Assembly (NCBI RefSeq): GCF_036324505.1
Contig: NC_086352.1
Location: 6,156,001 to 6,220,000 of the forward strand
Source: Eleginops maclovinus
Lineage: Eukaryota; Chordata; Actinopteri; Perciformes; Eleginopidae
DNA: 64,000 nucleotides
Direction: 5' to 3'
Part shown: positions 1 through 12,045 of the stretch, piece by piece
How the letters are laid out: each line of letters opens with the position of its first letter
Position numbering within the stretch: the stretch's first letter is position 1
Made by a program: the position numbers and the translations under genes
Notes under the pieces: generated by a model
What the model saw: only the letters and a program-made list of their open reading frames with translations
Database searches by the model: none
Told to the model about the DNA's origin: nothing

Positions 1-107
1 TGAGGCATTCATGCTCTTTTACGGCAAACTATCAGCCGATCTTTGCCATACCGAAAGCCGTATAGCATGGCCAGAAACTCACTGTCTTTATCTGTGTTTG
101 TGTCCAG

Positions 108-3100
108 TTACACATGGTTTGTCCCCATTAAATGGATGAAGACAGGCGTAGAGCAGCAACAGTACTGGCTCCTTCAAAAGACAGGTATGGTCGTAGTAAA
201 ACCAGCTGTGCTTCTATTATATATCTGAATACTAAAGAAGAGCTTACTGACACTTAACCTTCCACTGGTCACTGGAATAACTGCGTATTTGAGTAGTTGT
301 CTTTAATATTCCCCACCAGACACCCATGACATGATGAGGGTTTCAGGAGAGGACTGGGTGCTGGCCAACACAAATGTATCCGGGTACTTCAGGGTGAACT
401 ATGATCTGGACAACTGGGATCGTCTCCTCTCGCTGCTCAACACAAACCATCAGGTGAGTCACGCGCCTGTTGACAAAGGTTCTGAATTCAATGCATTCAG
501 AGGTAATACAGTAAGTTTTACATCGATTCCTCTGCTGATACTTTATTCTTATCAGTTAAATAGTACAAAAAAAAGACTTGTTTTGTCCGTTAAATTTGAA
601 ATACAACAGAAAAACCATCAAACATTCTGATATGTGAGACTGAAAACAGCCTTTTCCTCCACTTTGTCAACATTTCACTTGGACAATTGATCAATTATCA
701 ATATAGTTGGTGATTATTTTCCGGTCAATTAAACTCAATGTTTGGTCAACTTAAGTTCCAGAGAGATGTATTCTAACAGTTTCTGACTCGTACACTCAAT
801 ATTTGTGTCATTAGTACGCTATAATGGAGGCTGGGATTTGGAACAATGGCCAATTACATAGCACTAAGTAATCCTAAATCATACATAAACCAAACAAATC
901 ACATTTATTTTTGACCAAGGATAATGGACCTACAGTACAGAGTTGGTCAGTGGGCAACATGTGGACTAAATGAAAATGCTTTATGAAACACATTTGGATC
1001 TGATTGAATTTAACTAGTTCCTGTTTCACAAATGGAGGTTTTGTTGGTTATTTTTAATCAAAAATGTGCTAGTTTTGGCATTGGATTTTCTTTTGGTCTC
1101 AAATTATGGTCGTGTTAAATGTCTTTTTTAAAATTTTCCAGGCTTTATCAATCATCAACAGAGCACAGATCATCGATGATGCGTTCAACCTAGCAAGGTA
1201 AAGATGGGTAAGTATTTAAAATATTAAATCCTTTACACATTGTGTGTCTGCAAATATTGTTTCCTTTGTGTAGAGCCAAAATAATCAATACAACATTGGC
1301 CCTGAGAACGACCAAATACCTGTCTAATGAAAGAGACTACATCCCCTGGGAGTCTGCCCTGAAAAACCTCAACTACTACATCCTCATGTTCGACCGCACG
1401 GAAGTCTACGGATCTTTACAGGTAAAACTGATTAATACTAAAAGAGTGGTGCAGGAATGAGTCCTAAAACCCAGAAATTAAATAAGGTCTGTGGTTAACA
1501 CAAGCTGAAGAGATTATCATGCTCGTTAAAATAAATTACGTCAGTAAATACTCCACTGGTGTCAAATGAGACGACTAAATGCCCTCACAACCAACGTTAG
1601 CCGCCTTTAGCTTAGCGGTGGTGAGGTGAAGTCATGTGACCGTGCTGTAGTTCCTTTATAGCCCAACATTAGCCTCCTTTAGCTTAGCGGTGGTGACGTG
1701 AAGTCATGTGACCGTGCTGTAGTTCCTTTATAGCCCAACATTAGCCGCCTTTAGCTTAGCGGTGGTGACGTGAAGTCATGTGACCGTGCTGTAGTTCCTT
1801 TATAGCCCAACATTAGCCTCCTTTAGCTTAGCGGTGGTGACGTGAAGTCATGTGACCGTGCTGTAGTTCCTTTATAGCCCAACATTAGCCGCCTTTAGCT
1901 TAGCGGTGGTGACGTGAAGTCATGTGACCGTGCTGTAGTTCCTTTATAGCCCAACATTAGCCTCCTTTAGCTTAGCGGTGGTGAGGTGAAGTCATGTGAC
2001 CGTGCTGTAGTTCCTTTATAGCCCAACATTAGCCTCCTTTAGCTTAGCGGTGGTGACGTGAAGTCATGTGACCGTGCTGTAGTTCCTTTATAGCCCAACA
2101 TTAGCCGCCTTTAGCTTAGCGGTGGTGACGTGAAGTCATGTGACCGTGCTGTAGTTCCTTTATAGCCCAACATTAGCCGCCTTTAGCTTAGCGGTGGTGA
2201 CGTGAAGTCATGTGACCGTGCTGTAGTTCCTTTATAGCCCAACATTAGCCTCCTTTAGCTTAGCGGTGGTGACGTGAAGTCATGTGACCGTGCTGTAGTT
2301 CCTTTATAGCCCAACATTAGCCGCCTTTAGCTTAGCGGTGGTGACGTGAAGTCAAGTGACCTTTGCTTTTTGTCAATGGAGCCCTTGTGATGCTAATGTT
2401 TGACTCGGCCTCCTGAAATACATTATCGCTGCACCACTCTTTACTGCATCCTCTGATACTAGCAGGAGAAATGTAAAAAGTCAAAGTGTAAATCCAATGG
2501 ATATAAAACAGTTGCTGATATATCTCCATTTTAGTCGTACTTCAAGCAACAAATCCAACCCCTTTTTGAGTACTTCAAGACGATAACAGCTAACTGGACC
2601 AAAGTACCTACAGGACACACTGACCAGTAAGAATTCGTGCACCAGAAGATGTATTTTTAAGAAGCAGGTGACTTACCGTTGGTGAAGCAATTTAATTCAA
2701 TGCAATATATATATATATATATTCAATGCACAACTCTCACTCACATTGGGTTTAGTCATGCTATATTGCATTTCTTTGACCATTTCCCTTCTCAGGTATA
2801 ATGAGATCAATGCTATTGGAATGGCATGCAGTTTGGGGGTGAAGGGCTGCAGGGAGCTAATCCAAAGCTGGTTTGGAGAGTGGATGGAAAATCCACATCT
2901 GAACCCGTGAGTACAAACCACTTACATCCATTTAGGATTTCATATAGTTGAACAGATTTGGCTATTTGTGCAGTTTGTGTTAATTCGTCGCAGCTTGCTA
3001 GTAAAACAACCCTACAGTCGTTAGCGGTATCTAGCTAACGATGTAGTCATTGTGTTCAAGGCTCATTCTTATTTCATAATCTTTTGACCAGGATCCATCC

Positions 3101-5895
3101 CAACTTGAAAAGCACAGTTTACTGCCATGCCATAGCTCTTGGAGGTGTGGAGGAGTGGGACTTTGCCTGGAAAATGTTCAAGAACGCCACCCTGGCATCT
3201 GAAGCCTCCAGGCTACGTGCGGCCATGGCCTGCGCCAAAGCACCGTGGCTACTAAACAGGTACGTTGGAGAATCCGCATGTTCAATGTAAAATCACCGAC
3301 AGCTTAAAAACGTATAATGGTAAACTCCTCAATTTGCTTAAATTTGTGGGAGAAGACATTTTATAATCATTCAAACTGTATTTGAGACTTCCATTGCTAG
3401 TTGTTCGTTTGCATTTGTTAGGGAATATTTTGCTTAGTTATTTAACCTTTGACCTAATTCATAATGTTCTCCTTCCTCTGTCTGCATTCCCAAGGCATAG
3501 GTCTTTCGGCCTTGGGGTTGCTGTAATCTCCCTTAAGGAGGGGCAGCTTGGGCGCCTTGTTGATGCCGGTCTATGACCGAGCACAAGCGGACATGAGATA
3601 GTTTATTGTTCAGGGACGTCTAGAAGCCCCTCTCATCAGGAGCGTAGGTTCCCTGACGTACATTTTTTTCCATGGACGACAGCTCTAGTTAGATTTATGG
3701 TCCATATTTGTGTAGTCTCGCTGAAGAATGTTGATTATACCCTCTGAACTGGTTAAAACCTCGTACTGCAGTACAGATCTTCAGGATTGGTCGGGCAACC
3801 GCTCTGTCACCTCGTGGCTGCAGCAGATGTCTTGTCAATTCTCCGGCCGTTAACTTCAGAATAACCCTTCAGTGTTTGGCATCAAAGTTCCAGCTCTCCC
3901 CGTGTCTCTCTGAGTTTCGTCTCCATTGCTCCAGAAGTTTCCATCACAGGTGTTACCAATCAGGCGACATATGCCTTGGGAACATCATCCCAATATGTGC
4001 AAGCATTGGCTAAAGTGAGCCACCATGCTGTCTGAACACACATTAGTATTGACGATGGACTCCTTCAGGATAACAGCTAGCACAAACACTAAATCCTGTG
4101 TCACCCTTTCATCATGCTCCTGATGTTGTTCCTCTGAAATAAATGTGATCCAGGTATCTGGAGTACACCTTAGACCCAACGAAAATCCGCAAGCAGGACG
4201 CCACCTCCACCATCCAGGGCATCGCAGGAAACGTAGTGGGCATGCCGCTGGCCTGGAACTTCGTCAGAGCGAGATGGAGCTACCTTTTCCACACGTAAGA
4301 GATCACTCCTCACTTGTCAATTGCATTTTTTGTAATGAATTCCTCTTCTTTTCTTTTCTATTTAAGTATACTGTATGTCGCACTGTTCGAGGAGTCTGGG
4401 ACAACGACGCTGTAGCAGCACGTCATAATATAATATAATATAAGCCTATATATATCAAAGTCATACCTGACACACAAAATGACCATTCGTGTGTACATTT
4501 TTTCCCTTTGTTGTAGGGTCTTGTTTAACACGTCCCCATTTACTTCCATTCATTAAGACTTTCTTTTAATTTGTATACACTTCTCGGTAACATTGAGAAG
4601 GCTGGGGAGCAGAGTAGATACTGTAGAAGTTTATTTAAATACAAATCCTTTATTGTCGATTGACCCAGAATTCACGGAGCAGGGTCGGGCAAAACAAAAC
4701 TCTCTCCGAGAATAAACGTCCCACATCAAGAATAAACAACAACTGAAAGAAAAACCAGAACTAAAATCCAGACAAGACTAATCACAAGAACAAGAGACAG
4801 CTGGGGAGGGAAGGGAATCACTGGGGCACCAGGTGAACACCATCAGGTAATCAAACAGGAGGGAAACACAGAGACAGGAAGTGACAACAGACATTTTGAG
4901 GGATCGTAACAGAATTAAAGGTGTGAGTAATCAGTATAATAATGAACATTTTGTGCGTGAATTATCTTTTAAAAGAGCTGATTTTGTTCTTGTTTTTGAG
5001 ACAGAACTGTTTCCTGACTTTTCCTTATAGAGAGACGTTTATCTGGCGTTGCAGACTGAGGTCAACCGCAGGATGTGAATGATTTCCTTCCGCTGATTAT
5101 ATCACAATACAACTTCAAAGCTAACTGCCTCTTTCATTTTCTTTATTAGGTATGGAAGAGGATCATTCTCCTTCTCTAATCTCATCAGCGGCGTCACCAG
5201 GAGGTTCTCCACGGAGTTCGAGTTACAGGAGGTTTGCAGCCCATGCAGCTACAACTAAATAAGAAGAAAGACACTCCTCATAGGACATGATAGAAATGTT
5301 AATGGTCTCTGGGGATTACACCTCGACCTTTATATCTAAAGGGGGGAATGCAGCCGTGAGTATAAACCAGGATTAGAGATTTACAAAAAAATGAATGAAG
5401 AGGCGGCAGAATCTGGATTTGATGAAGTGGGATGAAGACAGGTGTAATGAGGTCTTTGGGTTAGCTCTCCTGGGTGCTGGGCATGATGACTGGAGGTGGA
5501 TGGGTGGGGGCGGGCTGCAGAATGAACCCCTGAAATCACAGCTGACTGCAGGTGTGGAGTGAATGAATGTAGAGCCAGTCTTCCTGCTTGAACTTGTCCT
5601 GATGTTGTTTGTTCTGTCTTGCTGTTTGTACCACATGTTAGCCCCCCCCCCTCCCACCATCCTAAATTAGGGTTTCAGTTCAGAAAGTCCGTTTTTCTTA
5701 ATGTCTTTGGATGTTTGTTTTTTTCTCTTCCTCCAGCTGATGAAATTCAAAGAAGACAACCTCCATGTTGGCTTCGGCTCGGCCACCCTGGCCTTGGAGC
5801 AGGCGATAGAGAAGACCACGGCCAACATCAAGTGGCTGACGGAGAATAAAGCTCCTGTGATGAAGTGGTTTACCGAGGAATCCACACGACAATGA
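108..5895 (+). CDS. anpep: Aminopeptidase N-like, copy 1 (3' part, enters from left edge)
   Basis: Ten exons are supported by GT-AG sites and an unbroken frame: 108-184, 320-453, 1142-1197, 1274-1421, 2535-2626, 2796-2906, 3092-3259, 4154-4294, 5150-5231, 5737-5895 (TGA). They encode the C-terminal ERAP1_C-like helical domain of an M1 zinc aminopeptidase, with vertebrate APN blocks such as [61 protein letters not shown] and [15 protein letters not shown]. The GAMEN and HEXXH zinc motifs would lie left of the window. The first nine exons have exactly the lengths and phases of the matching exons in the complete copy at 15062-26834, so the two are tandem paralogues. APN is a type II membrane ectopeptidase that removes N-terminal neutral residues. 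Oddity: the donor at 5232 is a weak GTTTGC, supported by exon length. Family very sure; orthology to one particular fish anpep copy not resolved. Confidence 0.93.
1591..2361 (+). repeat. 72-bp minisatellite, locus A (anpep copy 1 intron)
   Basis: About 10.6 tandem copies of a 72-bp unit containing GCTTAGCGGTGGTGACGTGA followed by AGTCATGTGACCGTGCTGTA and a TTCCTTTATAGCCC stretch. Units differ mainly at CCTCC/CCGCC and GAGGTG/GACGTG. It fills most of the intron between exons 1274-1421 and 2535-2626. The left flank (about 1486-1590) and right flank (about 2362-2450) resemble the flanks of related arrays elsewhere in the window, so it is probably the core of a dispersed element. Confidence 0.95.
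4640..4911 (-). mobile_element. LTR-like retroelement fragment in anpep copy 1 intron
   Basis: On the minus strand this begins TGTTACGATCCC (right edge 4911) and runs through a pyrimidine-rich stretch with CACTTCCTGTCTCTGTG and TTTCCCTCCTG. The same order of motifs is seen in the LTR-like insertion at 37149-37552. No clean left terminus or target duplication is visible, so it is called a truncated LTR. The rest of the 4295-5149 intron is AT-rich and unremarkable. Confidence 0.45.
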
Positions 5896-6024
5896 CACAC
5901 GACGGATGACAACCACTGTACTCATCTGTTTTTAACAGTTGCGCAAAAAGGAAGAACCATTACATCACTGGTCATCCCCTTCAGTGCAAAGGGAGAAAAT
6001 ATATCATTCTATATCAGAGCTGTA

Positions 6025-6030
6025 AATAAA
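6025..6030 (+). promoter_or_regulatory. Polyadenylation signal of anpep copy 1
   Basis: AATAAA 130 bases after the TGA at 5893-5895, at a normal distance for a short 3' UTR. Confidence 0.6.
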
Positions 6031-6078
6031 AAAACTCTTGTGATTGTCAGAGAAAAGCCCTCGTAATACCTTTTTCTA

Positions 6079-6238
6079 CACTGAAAAAACTGGAATATTG
6101 GCTTTAATTAAATATATTGTGTCGTGTTAATGTTTTAGGTTAGTTTAAAGCAATACTATTAAGTTTAAATAGCTTCCACTTCATTTAATCGCTTTAATCT
6201 AACCCAATTTAACAGTCAACGTGTCAGTTTTTTCAGTG
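6079..6238. mobile_element. 160-bp MITE with 14-bp perfect TIRs
   Basis: CACTGAAAAAACTG at 6079-6092 is the exact reverse complement of the sequence at 6225-6238. The interior is AT-rich and non-coding. It lies just downstream of the anpep copy 1 polyadenylation signal. A related element with similar ends sits near 61491-61636. Superfamily not determined. Confidence 0.7.
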
Positions 6239-7365
6239 CAGGTGCATTTTTATTCTCAGAACAGCATCAAGTTATCCCTCTGTCTTTACACTTCAGATTA
6301 AACTGTGGAGACTCGCTGTGATGTAACAATGCATTTATAGCATAAACACGAGGCATTCGGACCTGATTTTCATCATGTGACTGTGATTAAGACCAGAACA
6401 ATAATACAAAGTTAACTCTAATGTTTTTTAAATTGTCTGCTTTTATTGTTTTGGCGGTACATTCCATAACCTTCCTTTAATGCGTTAAAATCTGCTTATT
6501 CCACTTATTTATGACAGCTATAAGCACTCATGAATATGTAAAACAATAGCCATAATATATTATAATTAATTACTTGAGAGAACCTGTTTAATAATTACCC
6601 ATATCTGTCCTCTATCGGATCATAGTTTATTTTAATAAAGCATCTAAATGTGATAATTAGGTGCATTAAGCGGTCATTTGGTGCTTTAAGCAAAGTGGAA
6701 AAAACATTTAATCCCCGCAAGACCAACAGAAATCTTACAAATGATATTTAACTTTGATTCAAGGACTTAATGCATGCTTAGAATCAATTACAATCACATT
6801 CTGATGCATTGTGTATATCAAACATGAGAATTAAACTCAACGTCAGTAGATTTCTTACCTTGTGAAAACATATGAATGGGAGACTATCAATTATTTGGGT
6901 TTACAATACTGACCTGAGTGCTTTTAACTAGAATGAAACAGTGCTTTCAGGAGGTTATAACACATAGTAATATGGACCAACATTTCCTGCAGATTCAGAT
7001 GTTATTCCTAACACTGGATGTCTTCATGTGGAAAATCCGTTTTCCCTTCAGTTTTGGGATGAATGTGTTTTTTTATTTTGCCTTTTCTTGTTTCTTTTTT
7101 TAATCTTGATGAGAAGATCATAAATCATTGCACTACATGATGCTCTGAATGTCTGCCGGGTGAAGAATCGAAGGAGAAATAAATCCAGAAAGACTTTCTG
7201 TGTCTACTTCTCTCTATCGGGAAATGGAAAACGAATATCTTGTTTTTTGAGACGGGAACAGAAGCTGATGACTGCTGCTCTGTTTTAACATTTCAGATAA
7301 GATAGGATGATCCTCGATTCCTCGCAGAGAAATTCACCTGTCGAGAAAAACAGCACAGACATGCA
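6239..7365. other. Intergenic, no gene recognised
   Basis: AT-rich spacer between the MITE and the next repeat-bearing element. The short open frames (for example 6918-7103) resemble no known protein and have no splice or promoter context. Confidence 0.6.
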
Positions 7366-8722
7366 GAGGTGGGAAAAGTACTCACATCCTGAACTTGAGT
7401 AAAAGTAGAAGTACTCAGATCTTGTACTTGAGTAAAGTAGAAGTACTCACATCCTGAACTTGAGTAAAAGTAGAAGTACTCACATCCTGAACTTGAGTAA
7501 AAGTAGAAATACTCAGATCTTGTACTTGAGTAAAGTAGAAGTACTCACATCCTGAACTTGAGTAAAAGTAGAAATACTCAGATCTTGTACTTGAGTAAAA
7601 GTAGAAGTACTCAGGTCTTGTACTTGAGTAAAAGTAGAAGTACTCAGATCTTGTTCTTGAGTAAAAGTAAAAGTACTCAGATCTTGTACTTGAGTAAAAG
7701 TAGAAGTACTCAGGTCTTGTTCTTGAGTAAAAGTAGAAGTACTCACATCCTGAACTTGAGTAAAAGTAGAAATACTCAGATCTTGTACTTGAGTAAAGTA
7801 GAAGTACTCAGATCTTGTTCTTGAGTAAAAGTAGAAGTACTCAGATCTTGTTCTTGAGTAAAAGTAGAAGTACTCACATCCTGAACTTGAGTAAAAGTAG
7901 AAGTACTCAGGTTTTGTACTTGAGTAAAAGTAGAAGTACTCAGATCTTGTTCTTGAGTAAAAGTAGAAGTACTCACATCCTGAACTTGAGTAAAAGTAGA
8001 AGTACTCAGGTCTTGTACTTGAGTAAAGTAGAAGTACTCAGATCTTGTACTTGAGTAAAAGTAGAAGTACTCAGGTCTTGTACTTGAGTAAAGTAGAAGT
8101 ACTCAGATCTTGTACTTGAGTAAAGTAGAAGTACTCAGATCTTGTACTTGAGTAAAGTAGAAGTACTCAGATATTGTACTTGAGTAAAGTAGAAGTACTC
8201 AGGTCTTGTACTTGAGTAAAGTAGAAGTACTCAGGTCTTGTACTTGAGTAAAGTAGAAGTACTCAGGTCTTGTACTTGAGTAAAGTAGAAGTACCAGAGT
8301 GTAGGAATACTCTGTCACAGTAAAAGTATTCTAAATGTTCCTCCAGTGAAAGTAGAAAGTACTCTCCTCTAAATGTACTTAAAGTAGTGACAGTAAAAGT
8401 AGTCATTGTCTGATTGGTCCATTTCAGAATAATCTCTCTGATATGTTTTATAATGATTGATCATTAAAGTGTTCTCAGAGCTGGTAAAGGTGCAGCTAGT
8501 TTGAATGGCTTTGTATACTGCAGGGTAGCTGCTGGATTTACTGCAGGTGAACTACAGTCTGATTTAAGGGCTGATTATATTTACCATCAGTAATCCTAAT
8601 CTGCCTAGCAACTAAAGGTATTAAATACATATAGTGGGGTAGAAGTACTAAATTGTACCTCAAAATTGTACTTAACTAAAGTACTTGAGTAAATGTACTT
8701 TACGTTACTCAACACCTGTGGA
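7366..8722 (+). mobile_element. TIR-like non-autonomous element with internal 32/33-bp array (copy 1)
   Basis: Begins CAGAGGTGGGAAAAGTACTC and ends near GTTACTCAACACCTGTG, whose reverse complement starts CACAGGTGTTGAGTAA, so the ends are loosely inverted. It holds a tandem array (7378-8294) and then about 420 bp of unique right arm (8295-8722). That arm recurs at 48305-48775 and, inverted, at 21536-21917. No transposase is present. The ends recall fish hAT-type non-autonomous elements, but no clean 8-bp target duplication was found. Confidence 0.6.
7378..8294 (+). repeat. 32/33-bp minisatellite array 1
   Basis: About 28 copies of a unit reading CTTGAGTAAAAGTAGAAGTA then CTCAGATCTTGTA. One fewer A gives the 32-bp form. 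Variants swap TACTT/TTCTT and AGATCT/CACATC. The 33-bp runs stay open on both strands and give artefactual [15 protein letters not shown] peptides. Confidence 0.95.
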
Positions 8723-9361
8723 TATGTTAATCTATATTCATTTAAGTGTAGGTATTGAAATTGGGAAGTAATGTGTGGAAGTAATTATATTTCTTTGTGT
8801 GTAGGACTAAACTTCTTTGGGAATCAGTCCTAACATGCTGTCATTTCTTTATCCTCTCTGTTTATGTCTCTGACAGTTCAAGGAGACAACAGGAGCTGAT
8901 TAGCTGTTTTACACACTTGTTATTTCCTGTATGACGTTAAAAATAAGCGTCAAGGGTCTCTCGGTGCAAAGGTGAACAGGGAGTTCTGCACGTCCCATGG
9001 AAACAGTTGTGTGATGTTTATGTGTTTTTTCCCATGAGTTTTACCTAATTACATCACCTGGCTATCTAGGCTGGGCTTCATATGAAACACAAAGTCTCCA
9101 AAGATACTGATCTTTATGAGCAGACGTTAAACACTTCACTGTGTTGCGAAGTGTTTGTACTTTACTTGAGTATTTCCATGTTTTTGCTACTTTGTACTCC
9201 ATTACAATTCAGAGGTAAATGGTGTACTTCTACTCCACTACATCAAACAATGAGTACTTTTACTGTCGCTACTTTAAGTACATTTAGAGGAGAGTACTTT
9301 CTACTTTCACTGGAGGAACATTTAGAATACTTTCACTGTGACAGAGTATTCCTACACTCTG

Positions 9362-9852
9362 GTACTTCTACTTTACTCAAGTACAAGACCTGAGTACTTC
9401 TACTTTACTCAAGTACAAGACCTGAGTACTTCTACTTTTACTCAAGTACAAGATCTGAGTTCTTCTACTTTACTCAAGAACAAGATCTGAGTACTTCTAC
9501 TTTACTCAAGTACCAGATGTGAGTACTTCTACTTTTACTCAAGTACCAGATGTGAGTACTTCTACTTTTACTCAAGTACATGATCTGAGTACTTCTACTT
9601 TACTCAAGTACAAGACCTGAGTACTTCTACTTTACTCAAGTACAAGATCTGAGTTCTTCTACTTTACTCAAGAACAAGATCTGAGTACTTCTACTTTACT
9701 CAAGTACCAGATGTGAGTACTTCTACTTTTACTCAAGTACAAGATCTGAGTACTTCTACTTTACTCAAGTACCAGATCTGAGTACTTCTACTTTACTCAA
9801 GTACAAGATCTGAGTACTTCTACTTTACTCAAGTATAAGATCTGAGTACTTC
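9362..9852 (-). repeat. 32/33-bp minisatellite array 2, left half
   Basis: Reverse orientation units (GAGTACTTCTACTTTACTCA, AGTACAAGATCT), mostly 32 bp, ending abruptly at the LINE junction. Confidence 0.93.
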
Positions 9853-11318
9853 TTCGTCAAAACTTTTATCACCTCCTCCCTCCCTGACTCACTGGACCCC
9901 CTGCAGTTTGCCTACAGAGCAAACAGGTCCACGGATGATGCCATCTCCCTCACCCTCCACACTGCCCTCCCCCACCTGGACCAGAGGAACACTTATGTGA
10001 GAATGCTGTTCATTGACTACAGTTCAGCATTCAACACCATTGTGCCCTCCAAGCTCATCATTAAGCTCAGGGACCTTGGGCTCAACAGCGCCCTCTGTGA
10101 CTGGATCATGAGCTTCCTGACGGGCAGATCCCAGGCAGTGCGGATGGGGAACATCACATCCTCCACCTTGACCCTCAACACCGGAGCCCCTCAGGGTTGT
10201 GTGCTCAGACCTCTCCTCTACTCCCTGTTCACGCACGACTGCGTGGCCACACACAGCTCCAACACCATCATCAAGTTTGCTGACGACACGACCGTCATCG
10301 GCCTGATCACAGACGGCGACGAGACGGCGTACAGAGAGGAGGTCAGAGCCCTGACATCTTGGTGCCAGGACAACAACCTCCATCTCAACGTCAGCAAAAC
10401 AAAGGAGCTGATTGTGGACTACAGGAAGAGGCAGAGAGAGGCACACACACCCATCACCTTCGACGGGACTCCTGTGGAGAGAGTCAGCAGCTTCAGGTTC
10501 CTCGGGGTAAACATCAGTGAGGACCTGACATGGACACATCACACCAGGGTCATATCCAAGACGGCTCGACAGCGGCTCTTCTTCCTCCGCAGGCTGCGGA
10601 AGTTCAACATGGACTCCAGGATACTCTGCAACTTCTACAGGTGCACCATCGAGAGTATCCTGACTGGCTGCATCACCGCCTGGTATGGCAGTTGCACCGC
10701 CCTCAACCGTAAGACTCTACAGAGGGTGGTGAAAACTGCTCAGCACATCACCAGGACGGAGCTGCCATCCATGGAGGACCTCTACACCCAGCGGTGTAGG
10801 AAGAAGGCCAGTAGGATATTAAAGGACCCCCATCACCCAAGCAACAATCTGTTCTGTCTGCTGCCGTCTGGCAGACGGTACCGCAGCATCCGGACCAAGA
10901 CCACCAGACTCAGAGACAGTTTTATACCACAGGCTATAAGACTGCTGAACTCCTGACCTCTGTGAATGTCTACTCACATCTTTTTACACACATACATATA
11001 TATATATATATTATACATATCTGCCATATACATCTGCTATACATAATATATGCATCTGTCCATACCTCCTCATTCAACAGTGTAAAGTGTTTAAATACTT
11101 TCAATGTATTCCACATATGTATATATTTCACATCCTCAAATCTTTATTGTTAATATTGTAAATATTCTTCTCTCTTTTGCACTATTTTATTATCTTATTT
11201 GCACCATGCATGTTGAGTTGTTGGAGGAGCACGCGACATAAGATTTTCATTGCCAACATATACGCTGTATCTGCTGTGCATATGACAAATAAAACCTTGA
11301 AAACCTTGAAAACCTTCT
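9853..11318 (+). mobile_element. 5'-truncated L2/CR1-type LINE
   Basis: Holds a reverse-transcriptase C-terminal region followed by a 3' UTR that ends in TATGACAAATAAAACC and a GAAAACCTT tandem tail. A similar 3' end lies at 54840-55079. Left flank ends GAGTACTTCT and the array resumes as CTTCTACTTT, consistent with a short (about 5-bp) target duplication inside the minisatellite. Confidence 0.85.
9856..10956 (+). pseudogene. LINE reverse transcriptase fragment (open, lacks 5' part)
   Basis: The frame is open from the truncation point at 9856 to TGA at 10954-10956, about 366 codons with no internal stop. Visible RT blocks are [13 protein letters not shown], motif A ([11 protein letters not shown]), the GAPQGCV block, the catalytic FADDTTV motif, a [10 protein letters not shown] block and a C-terminal [21 protein letters not shown] block typical of fish L2/CR1-group ORF2. 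The endonuclease domain and the RT fingers are missing, so it cannot be autonomous. The intact frame suggests a fairly young insertion. Confidence 0.88.
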
Positions 11319-12045
11319 ACTTTACTCAAGTACAAGATCTGAGTACTTCTACTTTTACTCAAGTACAAGATCTGAGTACTTCTACTTTTACTCAAGATCT
11401 GAGTACTTGTACTTTTACTCAAGTACAAGATCTGAGTACTTCTACTTTTATTCAAATACAAGATCTGAGTACTTCTACTTTTACTCAAGTACAAGATGTG
11501 AGTACTTCTACTTTTATTCAAATACAAGATCTGAGTACTTCTACTTTTACTCAAGTACAAAATCTGAGTACTTCTACTTTTACTCAAGTACAAGATCTGA
11601 GTACTTCTACTTTTATTCAAATACAAGATCTGAGTACTTCTACTTTTACTCAAGTACAAGATGTGAGTACTTCTACTTATTCAAATACAAGATCTGAGTA
11701 CTTCTACTTTTACTCAAGTACAAAATCTGAGTACTTCTACTTTTACTCAAGTACAATATCTGAGTACTTCTACTTTTATTCAAATACAAGATCTGAGTAC
11801 TTCTACTTTTACTCAAGTACAATATCTGAGTACTTCTACTTTTACTCATGTACAAGATGTGAGTACTTCTACTTTTACTCAAGTACAAGATCTGAGTACT
11901 TCTACTTTTATTCAAATACAAGATCTGAGTACTTCTACTTTTATTCAAATACAAGACCTGAGTACTTCTACTTTTACTCACGTACAAGATGTGAGTACTT
12001 CTACTTTTACTCACGTACAAGATGTGAGTACTTCTACTTGCACTG
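11319..12045 (-). repeat. 32/33-bp minisatellite array 2, right half
   Basis: About 22 units, mostly the 33-bp form, which keeps several frames open (for example 11177-12046). Local variants include TATTCAAATACAAGATCT. These frames are repeat translation, not genes. Confidence 0.93.

Larger units (their letters stand above)
9140..12045 (-). mobile_element. Repeat-bearing element copy 2, inverted and split by a LINE
   Basis: Minus-strand copy of the 7366-8722 element. Part of the right arm lies at about 9160-9361. The array follows at 9362-9852, is interrupted by a LINE (9853-11318) and resumes at 11319-12045. The right arm is shorter than in copy 1: the segment containing the TGATTGGTCC motif is missing. 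Copies 1 and 2 face each other across about 430 bp. Confidence 0.65.

Noticed and set aside
7378..8294. Array resembling a CRISPR locus (short repeats, regular spacing)
   Set aside because: Units are contiguous without unique spacers, in a vertebrate genome; it is a minisatellite.
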